From Lingula anatina (lineage: Eukaryota > Brachiopoda > Lingulata > Lingulida > Lingulidae), in NCBI RefSeq assembly GCF_001039355.2, contig NW_019774180.1, positions 886,665 through 950,664 on the forward strand: DNA of 64,000 nt, written 5' to 3'. Both the position numbers and the translations under genes were made by a program. Under the pieces are notes generated by a model. The model saw only the letters and a program-made list of their open reading frames with translations. It was not told the origin of the DNA and searched no databases. This document shows positions 51,213 through 63,290 of this stretch, piece by piece (the stretch's first letter is position 1; the number at the start of each line of letters is the position of its first letter).

Positions 51213-54200
51213 AAATGTCTCATCAAACCGCAGGCAGCGATAGCAAAGTACTAGTGCTAGTACTAGTTAGAGTTGCACGGATACGCGCACTGTATTTGAA
51301 AGGTATTACATGTAGAAGCTTACCCAGAATTATTACTTGCCTATATCTGACATATATGATATACACATCCAAATCGTTACCTTTTTCAATTACCACTAAC
51401 CTCATAACTTTGTCCCCTATTGGTTGAAAAGATTCGTGTACCAGGAGTCAGCTCGCCGTTCTTGTAGATGTTCACTTGCACCGGGTATGTAGTTCCTCTA
51501 CTGTATTTACTACGTTTACTTTTCTTACTTTTCTTAGTGCGTTTGGTCTTTAAACCTTGGCACCTATCAATCATGATGACGTCATCTCCAGATTTCACGC
51601 CCACTCCACAGTTACAGGTTGCTCTGTGGCACTTTTTGTAGAATGCGTGAACCTTAAAAAGATAATAATTTCCTTAATGAAATAATGAGCCTACATAGTT
51701 TTCAATATTTTCATATCTTACAAGATTGTTTTCGTTTTAGCTAAATTTGTGTTTTGAAAACATCTTTAAGTTATCACAAGTAACCACTGAAAGACGCTTA
51801 CGGCATATGGCAGTTCCTTGTGCCTGTACAAAACAAACTCTCCCTCATAGAAGTTGTTGTATCTCCTAAATAAACAAACAAAGAAACATATAATATTACT
51901 GTAATGTTTTTGAATAAAATAAAAGAAAAAGAGATAACGTCACATATAACGGCTACCCTTTAGGAGAAATTCTGTAGTGATAAAATCGAATTTACAAACG
52001 CTTGTACAACTATAGCATTTTCCAAAGACACGAAATTTCACTGACACTTGACCAAAATAGAAACCAGGACACAGAATGATTTAATCTTTTTCATTTTCCA
52101 CAGTAAATTATTACTTTACCTTCTATCAAAGGTGCTCATGTGAGGGTCATTAGTGGAACTGCAAGCGGCTCTTCTGTCTCCGTCAGTGACCTCAACCTGT
52201 AAAAGGGAATATCATATCCAACTATAATGCGCGTGGGGGCTTGTGCGTGCGTGCGTGCGTGCGTTTATGCTGCTATTTTTAATCTTAGTATATGACAAAT
52301 GTTTCTGAATTTAAAAAAGATATAATGCATTACAATGTTAAGAGACTTAATGCGAGTAAAGTATTTTTGTAATTACTAGGTAGTATCCTCGTGGAAAATC
52401 CTATGTTTCATTGGTCATTTCAATTTTCATTACAATCAAACATTTTTTTAACATAAATGGTAAGCAAACAAATATCCGAACCTTAAGTTTTGTCTCTGTT
52501 GTCAGTACTTTTTGGGCAATTTTCTGTCCACAAACAGTTTTCAGAGCCACTGTAACGAGTCTCTCCTGCTTATAATCGTATCTTCCATCGGCCTTGGCTT
52601 TTACTGGTATTACGATGTTCTCACTCCACTTAGTCCCGCTTACATCAAGGCCACAATATGCGGCTGCTGCTGAATTGCCTCCTAGCCACCTAAACACAGC
52701 CTGTGAGATGTGAGTTTTCCTGTCACCGCACCTCAAGTCCCTCGTGGACTGCATAAGCCCCGTTTCTATGGAAACTGAGCACATCTTGTCCCCGGGAATA
52801 GATGCAGTTCTGTCACAGAGGAGGTAAGGAGGAGCGTTGGTCTGCAGCACAATGTTCTTCTCTTCGCCGCCCTCACGCAGCTTAATGGTGCCCTGGGTAA
52901 CTAACTGTACGAATGATTAAAAAATTGTAAAATAAAATTGGGTGATGTTTTAATAATTAAAATTTTAGTTCTGCTTTTGGTTAAAGAAAGTGTTAACGTT
53001 AGAACTATTCGCTACGTAGAATTCGCATAAGGGCCTCATAACACAATGCATTCTGAACTATAAACAGACTAACCAATCTCCATCACATTTCGTATCATAC
53101 TCTAAGGCATCATAACGGAAAAGGCCTTAAACACCGTACGCGTTATTTCTGCATTCAAAAAGAGTGACTGTCAGCCCTCAAGTATAGATCCACGGCGATG
53201 TAACCATACCTTAATGCTTGGAACGAATCGGTTGCTGTAAAGCGGTGGACTAATGGGCCCACTGCAGACCCCGGTGTACCTGGCCCTCACTGAGCAATAG
53301 ACCTGAAATAAATATAATTCTTGTATGAAAAGGGTAACTCCTGGAAGAAACATGCTCATTTTTATAATAGCATTTGGCTTTTTTTCTAAATGCAAAACAA
53401 ATATAGTATTATGAACTCCATTTCTGTATGTTTAATTCATCATGTTTTGGTTAAATTTTTACAGCATTTTACTTTTTCTTTTTACAAATTTAAATAATTT
53501 GATTATTTAAAAATGACCCATTCATGTCACAGTGGCTACATGTTAAGCTTACTCCTTGTCCAAAGCAGAACTGTTTGTCAGCGACTGGGTCCAATACGGC
53601 TCTGTCCACAGTACTCTGAACCCATTCGTTCTTCACTACTTTTCCGTTGACATACCACTCCACAAAGTAATTGACGTTTGCTTCACTGGTTCGAGGAATG
53701 TTGCAGTAAAAGAGCATTTTGGGTGCCTTACTGTCAGTAGCGTCTAAAGTTGGAGATTTGGGAAGGGTTGGAAAACCGGTTGTTCCTGAGATAAGAGAAA
53801 GTGAATTAGTGCATATCTAATGTTTACTTTATTTTTGTAGTGGTATCAAATATTCATTCGCAAAATATTTGATTAACTGTGACATGTATATAATCAACAG
53901 AACCGTAGGGTAACAACCTTCTGAGAAACATGATATATCGCCGTTTAAATTGAATACACCAAGAGCCCCGAACGTTTTAAGTCACAGTCAATAAAAACAA
54001 TTCAAACAAAATAAACATCGTAATAGCTGATGTCTGAGATAAGTCAATTGATTATTCCAGGGTGAACCACTACAAAATGTTATCAGTATCCAGTTTAGAC
54101 ATATCGATTGGATCAAAGGGGTCCCACTAAGACAAAACATTGTAATGTCGCAGCAGCCACACGGAAACCACGTGGTCCCCAGTCGGATTATGCATTTTGA

Positions 54201-57200
54201 AATTGATATCAAAACAATGTGATGAAGTAGGCCTACTGATGATAATCATGTATATACCTATTGGTTGACAGCCAGCCGGACAGGTCCCTGGACTTGTTTT
54301 CAGCCACGGAGTGGTTGTAGTGGGCTCCGGTGTGGTGGTTGTAGTTGGCTTGGTTGTGGTAGAAGTCGTGCTAGGTGGAATTGTGGTGACTAAAAGGACA
54401 AAGAAATGATGGCTGTGGCACGCTGGGGATGTACATTACAAAATTACATTTAGATTTGGGAATTTGGGTATTTAAACATTTGCCCATATTTTCAAGAATA
54501 ATGATGTATATATCCCGTTTCTGATATCACGGCTGAAAAATTGCCCCGGAATGTTAAAGGGATAATAACTCTTCGTTTTGGTCAAAAAAAGAATTTTCCT
54601 GAAGTAAACAACAATTTTCCCATACTTACCAATGGTTAATGAATCCATTTTTACATTCAAAGTTAGTCCCTGTTTTTTTTTTCTAAAGAGTTTGGTTTTT
54701 TGTTAAAATCTCTTAAGAGATCTCTTAAGAGATTTTAACAGAGTATAGCCAACAATGGAGGTCACGTGGTCTAAAGACAAGCTCAGATATCAGAATAATA
54801 GCTATAACTGCCGTTTTTGTGGTAAAACAGAATATAATATATTTCTATGAGTAATTCACAATGTTTTTATTATGAAATATAAATATCATACGAAGAGTTA
54901 TTATCCCTTTAAGTATTGTTGATCGATTAACATGGTTGCAAACCCAACTGATATATCAATAGTGCGATACATGTACTTATTGAATAACTACATCTTATCA
55001 AATATGTTTTCCTTACCTATGATACCCTCTCTGACAAGGATAGTTCTGGTTGTTAGCCAGAAATTCAAATTCTTCATCCACACACTTTTGGGCTTTGTTG
55101 TATTTTTCGGGTTGCTTGAACATCCGATGGAAATCGGCTCCCTCTCATAAGAACCCTGTCCTCGGGGAGTTGGTTGTTTCTGTTCCGCCACCAAAATCTC
55201 GTTCTGGTACACCGCAAGGCCGGTGTCGTTCTTCCATGTAAGGTCATATCGAGACCATTGACACTGGGTAGAAAGTGGGGCGGATCCAAACCAGCTACTG
55301 TCACTGGTTGTCAACATGAACTGCATACGGCCAAATCTGTACACCACTGCCACGCCGTAACTGTCTGGAAGCTCACCGCCGGAAGATAGGATATAGGTGT
55401 TCTCTGCCAGCTGTTCACATTTTATTTGAAAAGAGATGGTCAATCCTTCGGTGCAGTTTTCCACATCTCCAAGGCACGTGGACGGACGGCCCATATTAAT
55501 GCAGACGGTATCAGTCGTCAGTTTAATGGCTGGTCCCTTATCCGTAGTATTATCTACCAATGGTGTTCCGGTCAGTTGTGCATTGAAGTCGGTGGTCGTT
55601 AAGATCTTGTCGGTTACCAAGGTGTTGAAGTCAACGAAGATAGTTTTCAGAGGATTCACAGTGGTTGGTTTAGTTGTGGTAGTTGTGACAGGTCTCTCCG
55701 TTGGCATGGTTGTGCTTTCTGGCGTATCTGTTTTATGGAAAGGAGAGTCTGTTTTAGTAACATTTAATGTAGTAGCAGGGGTACTACCAGAGACAGTACC
55801 CTGACTGGAAGTCTCTGAAATAGGTGTGGTTTTCTTTAAAGCGGTTGTGACAGAATCAGAAACGTCCTTCACCGTGTGCGTGCTAAGTTCTAAGCGTGCA
55901 GTCGTTGTGTGCAATACCTTTGTGCTTTCAGTAGTTTGTAGGGGGAGCTTAGTTTTTGGCAGAGCGGGTGTGGACGATTCTGTCGAATGCAAGCTGTTTG
56001 GATTTGAAGTCGAGCTTTTGGCGTCTTTAGGAGTTGATGTGGAAAGAAATATGGCTGTTGTCTGATATTCTACTACAGTTGTCTTTTCAGTAGTCTTCAC
56101 AGTTTGGAGTGGCATTGTGGCATTTTGTAGAACGCCCGTTGACTTAACAGTGGTGGTTTTAAGCTTGTATGGCGTCGCAGTTGATTTTTCCGTGTTCTTT
56201 GTGGACACGGGCGTTGACGATATGGTGGTCGATGTTAGCTTATCGGTTTTGTCAATGGCCGTGGTTGGTTTAACAGCTGGGGTTGTAACACCTATGGCTT
56301 GGGTGAAGTTAACTTGAAAAGATGGTGTTGACGCTCCCTCCATTCCGGTAGTTTTGACCATCGTTACATTCTGCTCAGCAGGCAAAGTGATATTCCCTTT
56401 GCCTGTTGGTGGTTTATTTGTTCCAGTTGTCGGTTTTAGTGGATTTAATGGTTTTTGTGTAGACTTGCTGCTTTCCCTTGGGGTTATTGTTGTTTCTGGT
56501 ATTTTGTGTGAAGTGGTTTTTGGGTTTAGAGTTGGAGGCATTTTGGAGCTTGATGTTACCTTACTAGTTTTGTCCGACACAGTTACTTCAACAACCTCTT
56601 TTGTTGCTTCTAGGGTTGTTTCACTGTCAGATCTAGTTGGCACTGTCACGAGCTCTTCTTGTGTATAATTATGAGTAGGTATTTTAACAGTTTGAGTTGC
56701 TGTTGTGTTGAAAAGATATGGCGCTGTGGGCATTTTTTCTTCCTCGGTGGTTTCAGGCTTTGTGACAAATGGCACGGTTGTGTATTCAAGCTTGAATGGA
56801 GATGTTGATGTTTTGGTAGTTGTTATTTTCAGTGAATTTTTTGTGGTTTTGTCGCTGCTCTTTGTAACAAAACTAGTTGTTGGGGTCACTGGACCAGTTT
56901 TGTCTGCAACTGGGGTGCTTTCTTCAGAAACTGTCTGACTTACAAGAATATCTTGTGTTGTAATATCCACCTCGCCTGTTACTTTGGGTTCAGAAACTTC
57001 AGCAAAACGTGTCGTTCTTTCCAACTCTGTAGTTTCATGAAAAGAACTGGTTGGCATTGTTACGAGTTCCTCTTGCGTATTGTTATAATCAGGCATTTCT
57101 ACAGTTGGTGTCGCTGTCGCCTTCTCTTGATAAGATGATGTCGTTACGTCCACTGTTTGGGTATTTTCACCCAAGGTAACATTCCTTTCAGATGGTGAAG

Positions 57201-60200
57201 TAGCATTTTCCTTGACAGGTGGCACGGAAACTATAAGACTTGTTGGTTTCAGTGGATTCGGTGTTTTTTGAGTGGGTGTAACGCTGAATTTCGGACCCAT
57301 GGTTGATGGTGTTTTAAGTATGGGAGTGCTGGTGGAATGTGAAGTGGGAGGAACCGCGGCTGTGGGCGTACTGCTGATCTTCGGGTTAGATGTGGACGGA
57401 AATTTTAAAGTAGTTTTTGAGTCTGAAATAGGAGGGATTTTCGGTGATGGCGTAGTTTTGCTACTCGAATCTGATGTTGGCGGATATTTTAACGTGGTTG
57501 TGCTGTTGGATTTTAGGTCTGACGTAGGAGGGATTTTGGGTACTGGCGTTGTACTGCCATTTGGATCGGATCTTAAGGGCACTTTAAAAGTAGTTGAGGT
57601 ATTGAATTTTGGAACTGAGGTAGGAGGAAATTTCATCGTCGGTGTTACACTGCCCTTCGGATCTGATGTTGATGGGAATTTGAGAGTGGTTGTGCTATTG
57701 GTTTTGGGGTCTGAAGTTGGAGGAGTTATGACCTTTGGCGTGTTGCTGGTTTTCTGGGCAGTCGTCGAAGGGAATTTTGGAATAGATGTGGTGTTGAATT
57801 TAGGATCGGACGTAGCGGGACTTGCGGGTGTAGGTGTTTCACTACCAATACTTAAGAATGTTGTTGATGGATTTTTTGGTGTGGATGAACTATTAGTCTT
57901 TGGATCTGAAGTTGGGGGAGTTTTATACTTTGGGGTGCTCTTTGGGTTTAACGTAAACGGGGTTGTTGGGGTGGCTGTGCCATTGGTCTTTGGTTCTAAA
58001 GTAGGAGGACTTTTGGGTATCGGTGTGCTACGAATAACTGAGGTGGAGGTTGAAGGTAATGTCGTTGTGCTGTTGCTATTTGGGTTTACCGTTGGGGGTG
58101 ATTGGGGTGGGGTGGGTTTTGGTGTAGTCTTTTTAACAGCATCAGATGTGAAATCTAGTCCCTGTGTGACATTGGTTTCTGGTGTGCCAACCGCTTCGGT
58201 GGTGGCATCTGGTCCTTTTGTGTCATTGGTGTCAGGTGCGACAATCGCTTGAGTGGTGACATGAACGTCTTGCGTGGCAGCAATAAACGTAGTACCCGTG
58301 GGAACGACAAGTGTCGTGAGGTCATATTCCTGAGTTAAAGTGTGTTCGGTGGTAATTGGCGAGGTAGTTGTCGTTGATAGGTTCCCCTTCGCTGAAGTAG
58401 AACGATGTTGAATATCACTTTTCATCAGGAGAATTGGGTTGTTCTTTCGCATAAAACGTAAAGCTTACTACTCGTTACTAACTATATAGTAAAGTTTCAG
58501 CCTGTTCCAAATATGTGCAAATGTTTCATAACGTTATGCTAAACGTTACTCTAGCTATAGGGGCCCCTGGATAATTAATGTAATATTGTTTCTCATAAGT
58601 GGGGGATTTTAAATGGATAATCAGTTGTACCTTGTCCTCCAGTGAAGGCTACAATAGTTCCTACAGACCCCAAGGCTGGACTAGGATCTTCAGTGGTAAC
58701 CATGCTTATATTAATTGTAGGCGCCGTGGGAACAGCATGTGTTGTACCATTAGAACTCTCTATCGTTGTAAATGTTTTTTCCTTTTCCGTCCGCGGAAAA
58801 GGTTTATATGGTAGTTCATATGTTCTGTTGTCTGTTCTGTTGCCTGGCACTAATTGTTAAGGGAATTTGTGTATAACTGTTTCCAGGTTTTGGCTATCTA
58901 CGCAGGTTTGGACGCGCTGTTCACTGGTATAAGGTAGGGAGGGAGGTTGTGTAGGTGCTTTTCGCTCACTCTTTAGCTTCTGATACTATCACAACCGCTA
59001 GTTATGCAAAGCCGTAGCGTGTTATACAATGCTGATCTAAAAAGCAATGTAAATTTTCTAGCTACTACCAAACAAAATACATTATTTTATGTATATTCGC
59101 ATACAATTGAGGATTTAAAGAGATCAGTTGGAATCAAACATGAAGATAAACTCATGATATTTATGCATTTATAACAGTTGATCAACACTATTATGTACTT
59201 CTAAGACCTGTGCAATATTATTTATTTAGTATCTGACAATTTTCAGAAGAGCACATACTTTTCTTAATTTGCCTGATTCAAATTAGCACATCGTTTTGTG
59301 AATACCACAGGAATGAAATGAGGTTATTCATAATTTTTCTGCATGTGTTACTAAACGCACGCACACAGGCACGCACGTATTCACACACACACACACAAAA
59401 TGCTAAGTCCAATATGCGATAAACACTCACCTGTGTCGTTTATTAGACCAATGTTGACCAGGTTGGGGCGCGAGACGTACCAGTAGGTCAGACCTCGCAC
59501 TTCAATGGTGGCATACGCTCCGCTTGGGGTCACAGGGCCACCAATGGTGATGGGCTGGCTGACAGGGTTCAGGTTCCGGCGAGTCTGGCACTCGGAGGCT
59601 TTGGTTTCTGCCACGACGCGATTGTTCATGTAGAGCTGAACACCGGTCTGTTGATCGAAAGAAACTTCCAATTTGACTTCTTGGTTTACTGTGAGGATAT
59701 TGGGCTGGCTATTGGCCGTGCAATCAAGGCTGCTCGTGCGGACATTCAGGCTGAGGCCATTGCTAACGGTGAGCAAGGTGATACCATTTGAAGCAGGGTT
59801 GGTCAGATCTGCGCTAGATATGATTACGGCGTTCGGGGTAAGGGTTTGGAATTTAACGTTTAAGCCTATGGTGAGACCAGTCGTACAGCGGTTAAGATTG
59901 CCCAGGCACTCCCGGCTCTTTCTAGGCATCTGGATAGCTTGGTTTTGGCCGTTCAGCTGCAGCGTATTGCCAAGGAGAACTGGGTTGCCTATCACCGTCA
60001 GGTTGAAGGATGTTGATACCAGAGTGGTGCCGATGATGTTCTGGAACACACATTTTTGGGTGACGACAGTAGATGCTGAAATGTGAAGGAAAAGGCAAGT
60101 TCATAACATGCAGCAAATATTGCGGTGGCATCTATAAAATCTTAGGTTGAATTAATGTATTGCATTTAATTCTGTTCTTAAGGTATTTTTTGTTTAGTTT

Positions 60201-63200
60201 GTTACAAACAACAATTGTAGGTTCTAAGAGCATCACCCAAAACCTTGTCAAAGTGAATGTAAATGTGAAAAAAGGAAAAGAAATACGACCACTGTTTGGT
60301 AAAGATCTACACTCTCAGCTCGAGATTTATCGTGATTATAATATTCAGTTTCTCAGGGAGACTTACGTGTCAGCTGGCACTGAGCACCTCCGAAACCTTT
60401 AGGGCAGCTACACTGGTTGGGCCCTTTGCATGATCCGCCGTTTTTGCATGGCACAGAGCATAGATCTAAAACAGTTTGCATTTGGAGTTTTTAGAATATG
60501 CAACCATATGAAAAAAGTGAGATTCCTTAATCGAAAAATTTGAAATGCTATCAGATCCTTTGACACCCACAGATGCTAAGTGTGCGAGTGCGTAAATGTA
60601 TTTATGCGTTTTTGATTACATGTATGTACTTACTGAATTTCTGAGTCGTGCATAAATGCAACAGATACCATACCATTGGATTAAATTCAAATAAATTCAG
60701 TACTCAGAAGACGATATATAATAATTATTCTAACTACTATAAGATAGAAACAGCTTCACCTACTTGTGGGGTCGCATCCAAAAAATTCAAACTGGGAACA
60801 GGGTCTGTTTTTAAAATCTTCCACGTACAGTTGAATTCTGTCTGTTACAAAAGGAGTTATCCCGATAGTGTATGAAAGACTGTCGTTGTAAGCCGCAGGA
60901 AATACCTGAAAAAAAGGATATTCTTAACCACATGTATGAGCTTATTGCTAGTAGAGGTTTGCAACAACGCTTGAACTGGATTATAAAATTGTTTCAAGAT
61001 TATAAGTGACTAACACTGATTGTAACGGAAAATGATTACGTTGGTTATTATACACAAATTTAAAAGGGTGAAATGATGTATTTGAAATTACCGCGGCTCC
61101 TCGATAGTCGCCATAATACTTCCACATTGCCGTCTGTGGCACATGGTACCGAACTCTGTACGATTTCAGATACGTAGTCTGGTAGGTCGACTGGTCGTCC
61201 CTGCCTGGATGTCTTGAGCCGATAGCCGATATACGCATCGGTTTGTCTAATGCTACTTGTAAATACTCAGTTTTAGCATTCGTAGCTGGGCACCAACCCC
61301 CTACAGGTGTACCTGCGTCTAAAAGTAAAAAGGCGGGAATATATGTGGGCCTATGGTTCAAATGCGAAATGCTTGCTGCATCACGATATTGGCCATAGAT
61401 TAATAACGTGCATCTCTGTCTTTGTATCACGTATTTGGTTAATTGTCTGTTAAAACACAAAGAAGCAGAGTAAGTAGTAGATTTGTCTTTTGACAGATCA
61501 TACGAGCGGCTTGCAAATAAATGTGGCATGTCACGTACTGTCACAGCAGCCATAACGGGCGTATTCAAGTCTGCTGTCAGCTGCTGTTGACGAGGCCGTG
61601 ATTTGGTTCAAGCGAATACTACCGTCTCCCATCCCGAGTGCAGTATTACAGTTAAGACCTACAAAAGAGAAACATTTATGTTTCGTATTTTACATATACC
61701 TCAACTACAATACGTTTTCACAAATTTGCATGGCATGATAATCTCTCTTTAACAACCGCCTCTATCGAATACGTTTATATAATATATTTGCTATGACGAA
61801 GTGTTAACTTAACACTTAACTCAACGATTCTAATTATGAAAAAATACATGATATTATCATCATTGTATGAAATGGTTTTAAAATTATATTTACTAGAGTG
61901 TTCGCATCTATCTCCGTAGAAACCAAACGGACATTGACACCTATTGGGTCCGTTGCAATATCCTCCGTTTTCACATCCAAGTGGGCATATGTCTGAAAAT
62001 TATAAGTAATTAGATATTTTCAAAATTGTTTTGTACATATGCGGCGATTTTAAATGAAAAAAGTAAACAATTGACTAGTATTTCAGGAATTGCAAACAAA
62101 CATAGACGCGCGGGCGCACATAGATGCATGCACATTCTGAAAGGCAGGCACGGCCGTTGGCCTCATAAAAATATGAAAAAAAAATGGTTAGAACTTCCAG
62201 CTGGTTTTACTCTTTTACTGAAGAAAAGGCAACTATTCAGCGTACAAATTAAGGCAGGATTGACTCATGACTAACCATATGGATCACATCCGAAGAGTTC
62301 CATCCTGAAACACGGCTGCTGCTCAAAGGACACCACCTGAATGCGGATACTGTCCACCGTGAGGTACCCGATGTCAGTTTTATAGGCGAGTGACCTGTTA
62401 AACGTTCCCTCGACAATCTGAAAAATATAATCAGAAGAAAAAACTTTTTAAGAGAGTATAATAGCAACTCGGGGTAGGGATAAAATTACAGCAAATATGC
62501 ACTTGTTGGCATATATCTTAAGCCCAGTTAACATCATACGATATACAAATGAAATAGTAGTTGCCAGAGGCTGGAATACTCTGTTACACACTTTTTAATC
62601 TTTTTTGGTAACTTACCGCTGGTTGATTGCCCTCGAGAAGATCCGTCAAAGTACCATTACTGCCTGGTACCGCATACTTAATGCTGTAGGTTTTCAAGTA
62701 GTCGGTTGGGTATCTGGTGTTGTCCACTGTAGCTGGATGGGAGATCTGTATGGCTGTTATCAGGGTAGGGGTGTCGAAATTGACCTGCACCCACTCGCCT
62801 TGCGCCGCGGTGGCCGGGCACCATCCTCCGATGGTCATGCCTACATCGATTAATATCCAGGAATTTTCCATAGACATTCACTATAGTATATGTACTACTT
62901 TAAAAGAGACAGTTTTTTAGTTCTCATTTTTTTTGTTTTTGTTTTTGTTTTTGTTACGCCTCGTGATTTCTGAATCAGTCTTCTTACCGTAACGGGTTAG
63001 CCTACATCAGAAACCTGCGCAGTATTGATTTTAAGTAAGAGGACGGAATACATAAACAGTGTAAGATAACATACTTAATTACTTCAGAGAGGAAAAAGAA
63101 GAGTGTAAGTGACTAGTAGATAATGTATTAAGAATATCAAAGATCTTCAACTGACTGTACTCACCATCACAGCAACCAAATCTCACATACTCCTTGTCGC

Positions 63201-63290
63201 TGTTCGCCGCAGTTGACGACACTGTAATTTGAGATGATTTGATTCTCTTGTCCTGAAGACCCAAGGGTTGGTCACATGTTTGTGCCGAAG
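46061..63290 (-). CDS. giant VWDE-like mosaic receptor: discoidin, EGF, laminin-G, mucin, VWD, one TM helix
   Basis: Twenty-nine minus-strand exons splice in phase to at least 2,799 residues; the 5' end lies past the window. In order: discoidin 1 (63165-63290, 62617-62840, 62276-62417), EGF (61894-61992), discoidin 2 (61539-61658, 61092-61318, 60764-60905), EGF (60367-60465), LamG 1 (59431-60075), mucin linker (58631-58849), a mucin plus LamG 2 exon (55017-58391), Thr/Pro linker (54258-54389), VWDE-type region (53553-53785, 53210-53302, 52482-52904), VWD and following exons (52120-52196, 51802-51865, 51401-51652, 51036-51138, 50740-50848, 50268-50419, 49809-49951), then 49297-49449, 48647-48836, EGF-like 48062-48252, 47524-47757, 47081-47186, TM exon 46620-46764 and tail 46061-46244. 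A secretory N-terminus is expected upstream. It is probably an adhesive or recognition receptor; orthology to vertebrate VWDE is not established. Confidence 0.92.
46383..46470. repeat. (AAC)11-(ATA)18 microsatellite
   Basis: It lies in the last intron of the receptor gene. Confidence 0.95.
49027..49160. mobile_element. possible MITE with imperfect inverted ends
   Basis: CCCTGGGGGTTCACGCTAAA on the left and, read on the other strand, CCCTGTGGGGAGTCTCACTA on the right match imperfectly over about 33 bases, ending in GTCAGC. The palindrome AGATCGATCT occurs on both flanks. No clean target duplication. It sits in a receptor intron. Confidence 0.4.
50268..52196 (-). other. von Willebrand factor D domain of the receptor
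   Basis: The domain opens with [20 protein letters not shown] (52120-52196 into 51802-51865), continues with GEFVLYRH and [14 protein letters not shown], and reaches GLCGNYDG in 50740-50848. The usual CGLC motif lacks its first Cys (EGLC). A basic insert, [17 protein letters not shown], interrupts it in exon 51401-51652. Confidence 0.88.
54554..54912. mobile_element. MITE with TTAA ends and a central perfect palindrome
   Basis: Perfect 22-bp inverted ends (TTAAAGGGATAATAACTCTT at 54554; its complement ends at 54912) start and finish with TTAA, the target of piggyBac-type elements. A perfect 38-bp palindrome at 54702-54739, with AAGAGATCTCTT at its centre, lies near the middle. It is inserted in the receptor intron between 54389 and 55017. 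Confidence 0.8.
55017..58391 (-). other. mucin-like exon ending in the second laminin-G domain
   Basis: A single 3,375-nt exon encodes roughly 900 residues dominated by Thr, Ser, Pro and Lys, then a LamG-like domain (from about 55650 down) with [14 protein letters not shown] and [16 protein letters not shown]. Between about 57250 and 58100 a degenerate 16-18-residue unit recurs, of the form PPTSDPK-N-STTT-K. Such regions are heavily O-glycosylated and extended in known mucins. Confidence 0.88.
59356..59397. repeat. CA-rich microsatellite
   Basis: GCACGCACACAGGCACGCAC followed by (AC)n, immediately downstream of the LamG 1 exon of the receptor, in its intron. Confidence 0.85.

Noticed and set aside
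52482-52487. Possible error at the exon end with donor GTTCGG (52476-52481)
   Set aside because: The donor is weak but the join to 52196 keeps phase and continues straight into the VWD domain, so the splice was accepted.
57272-58252. Long open frame on the plus strand (326 codons, Val/Gly/Phe-rich)
   Set aside because: It is the exact antisense of the mucin exon. Thr/Pro/Ser codon repeats leave the other strand free of stops; several similar plus-strand frames from 55400 to 57000 have the same cause.
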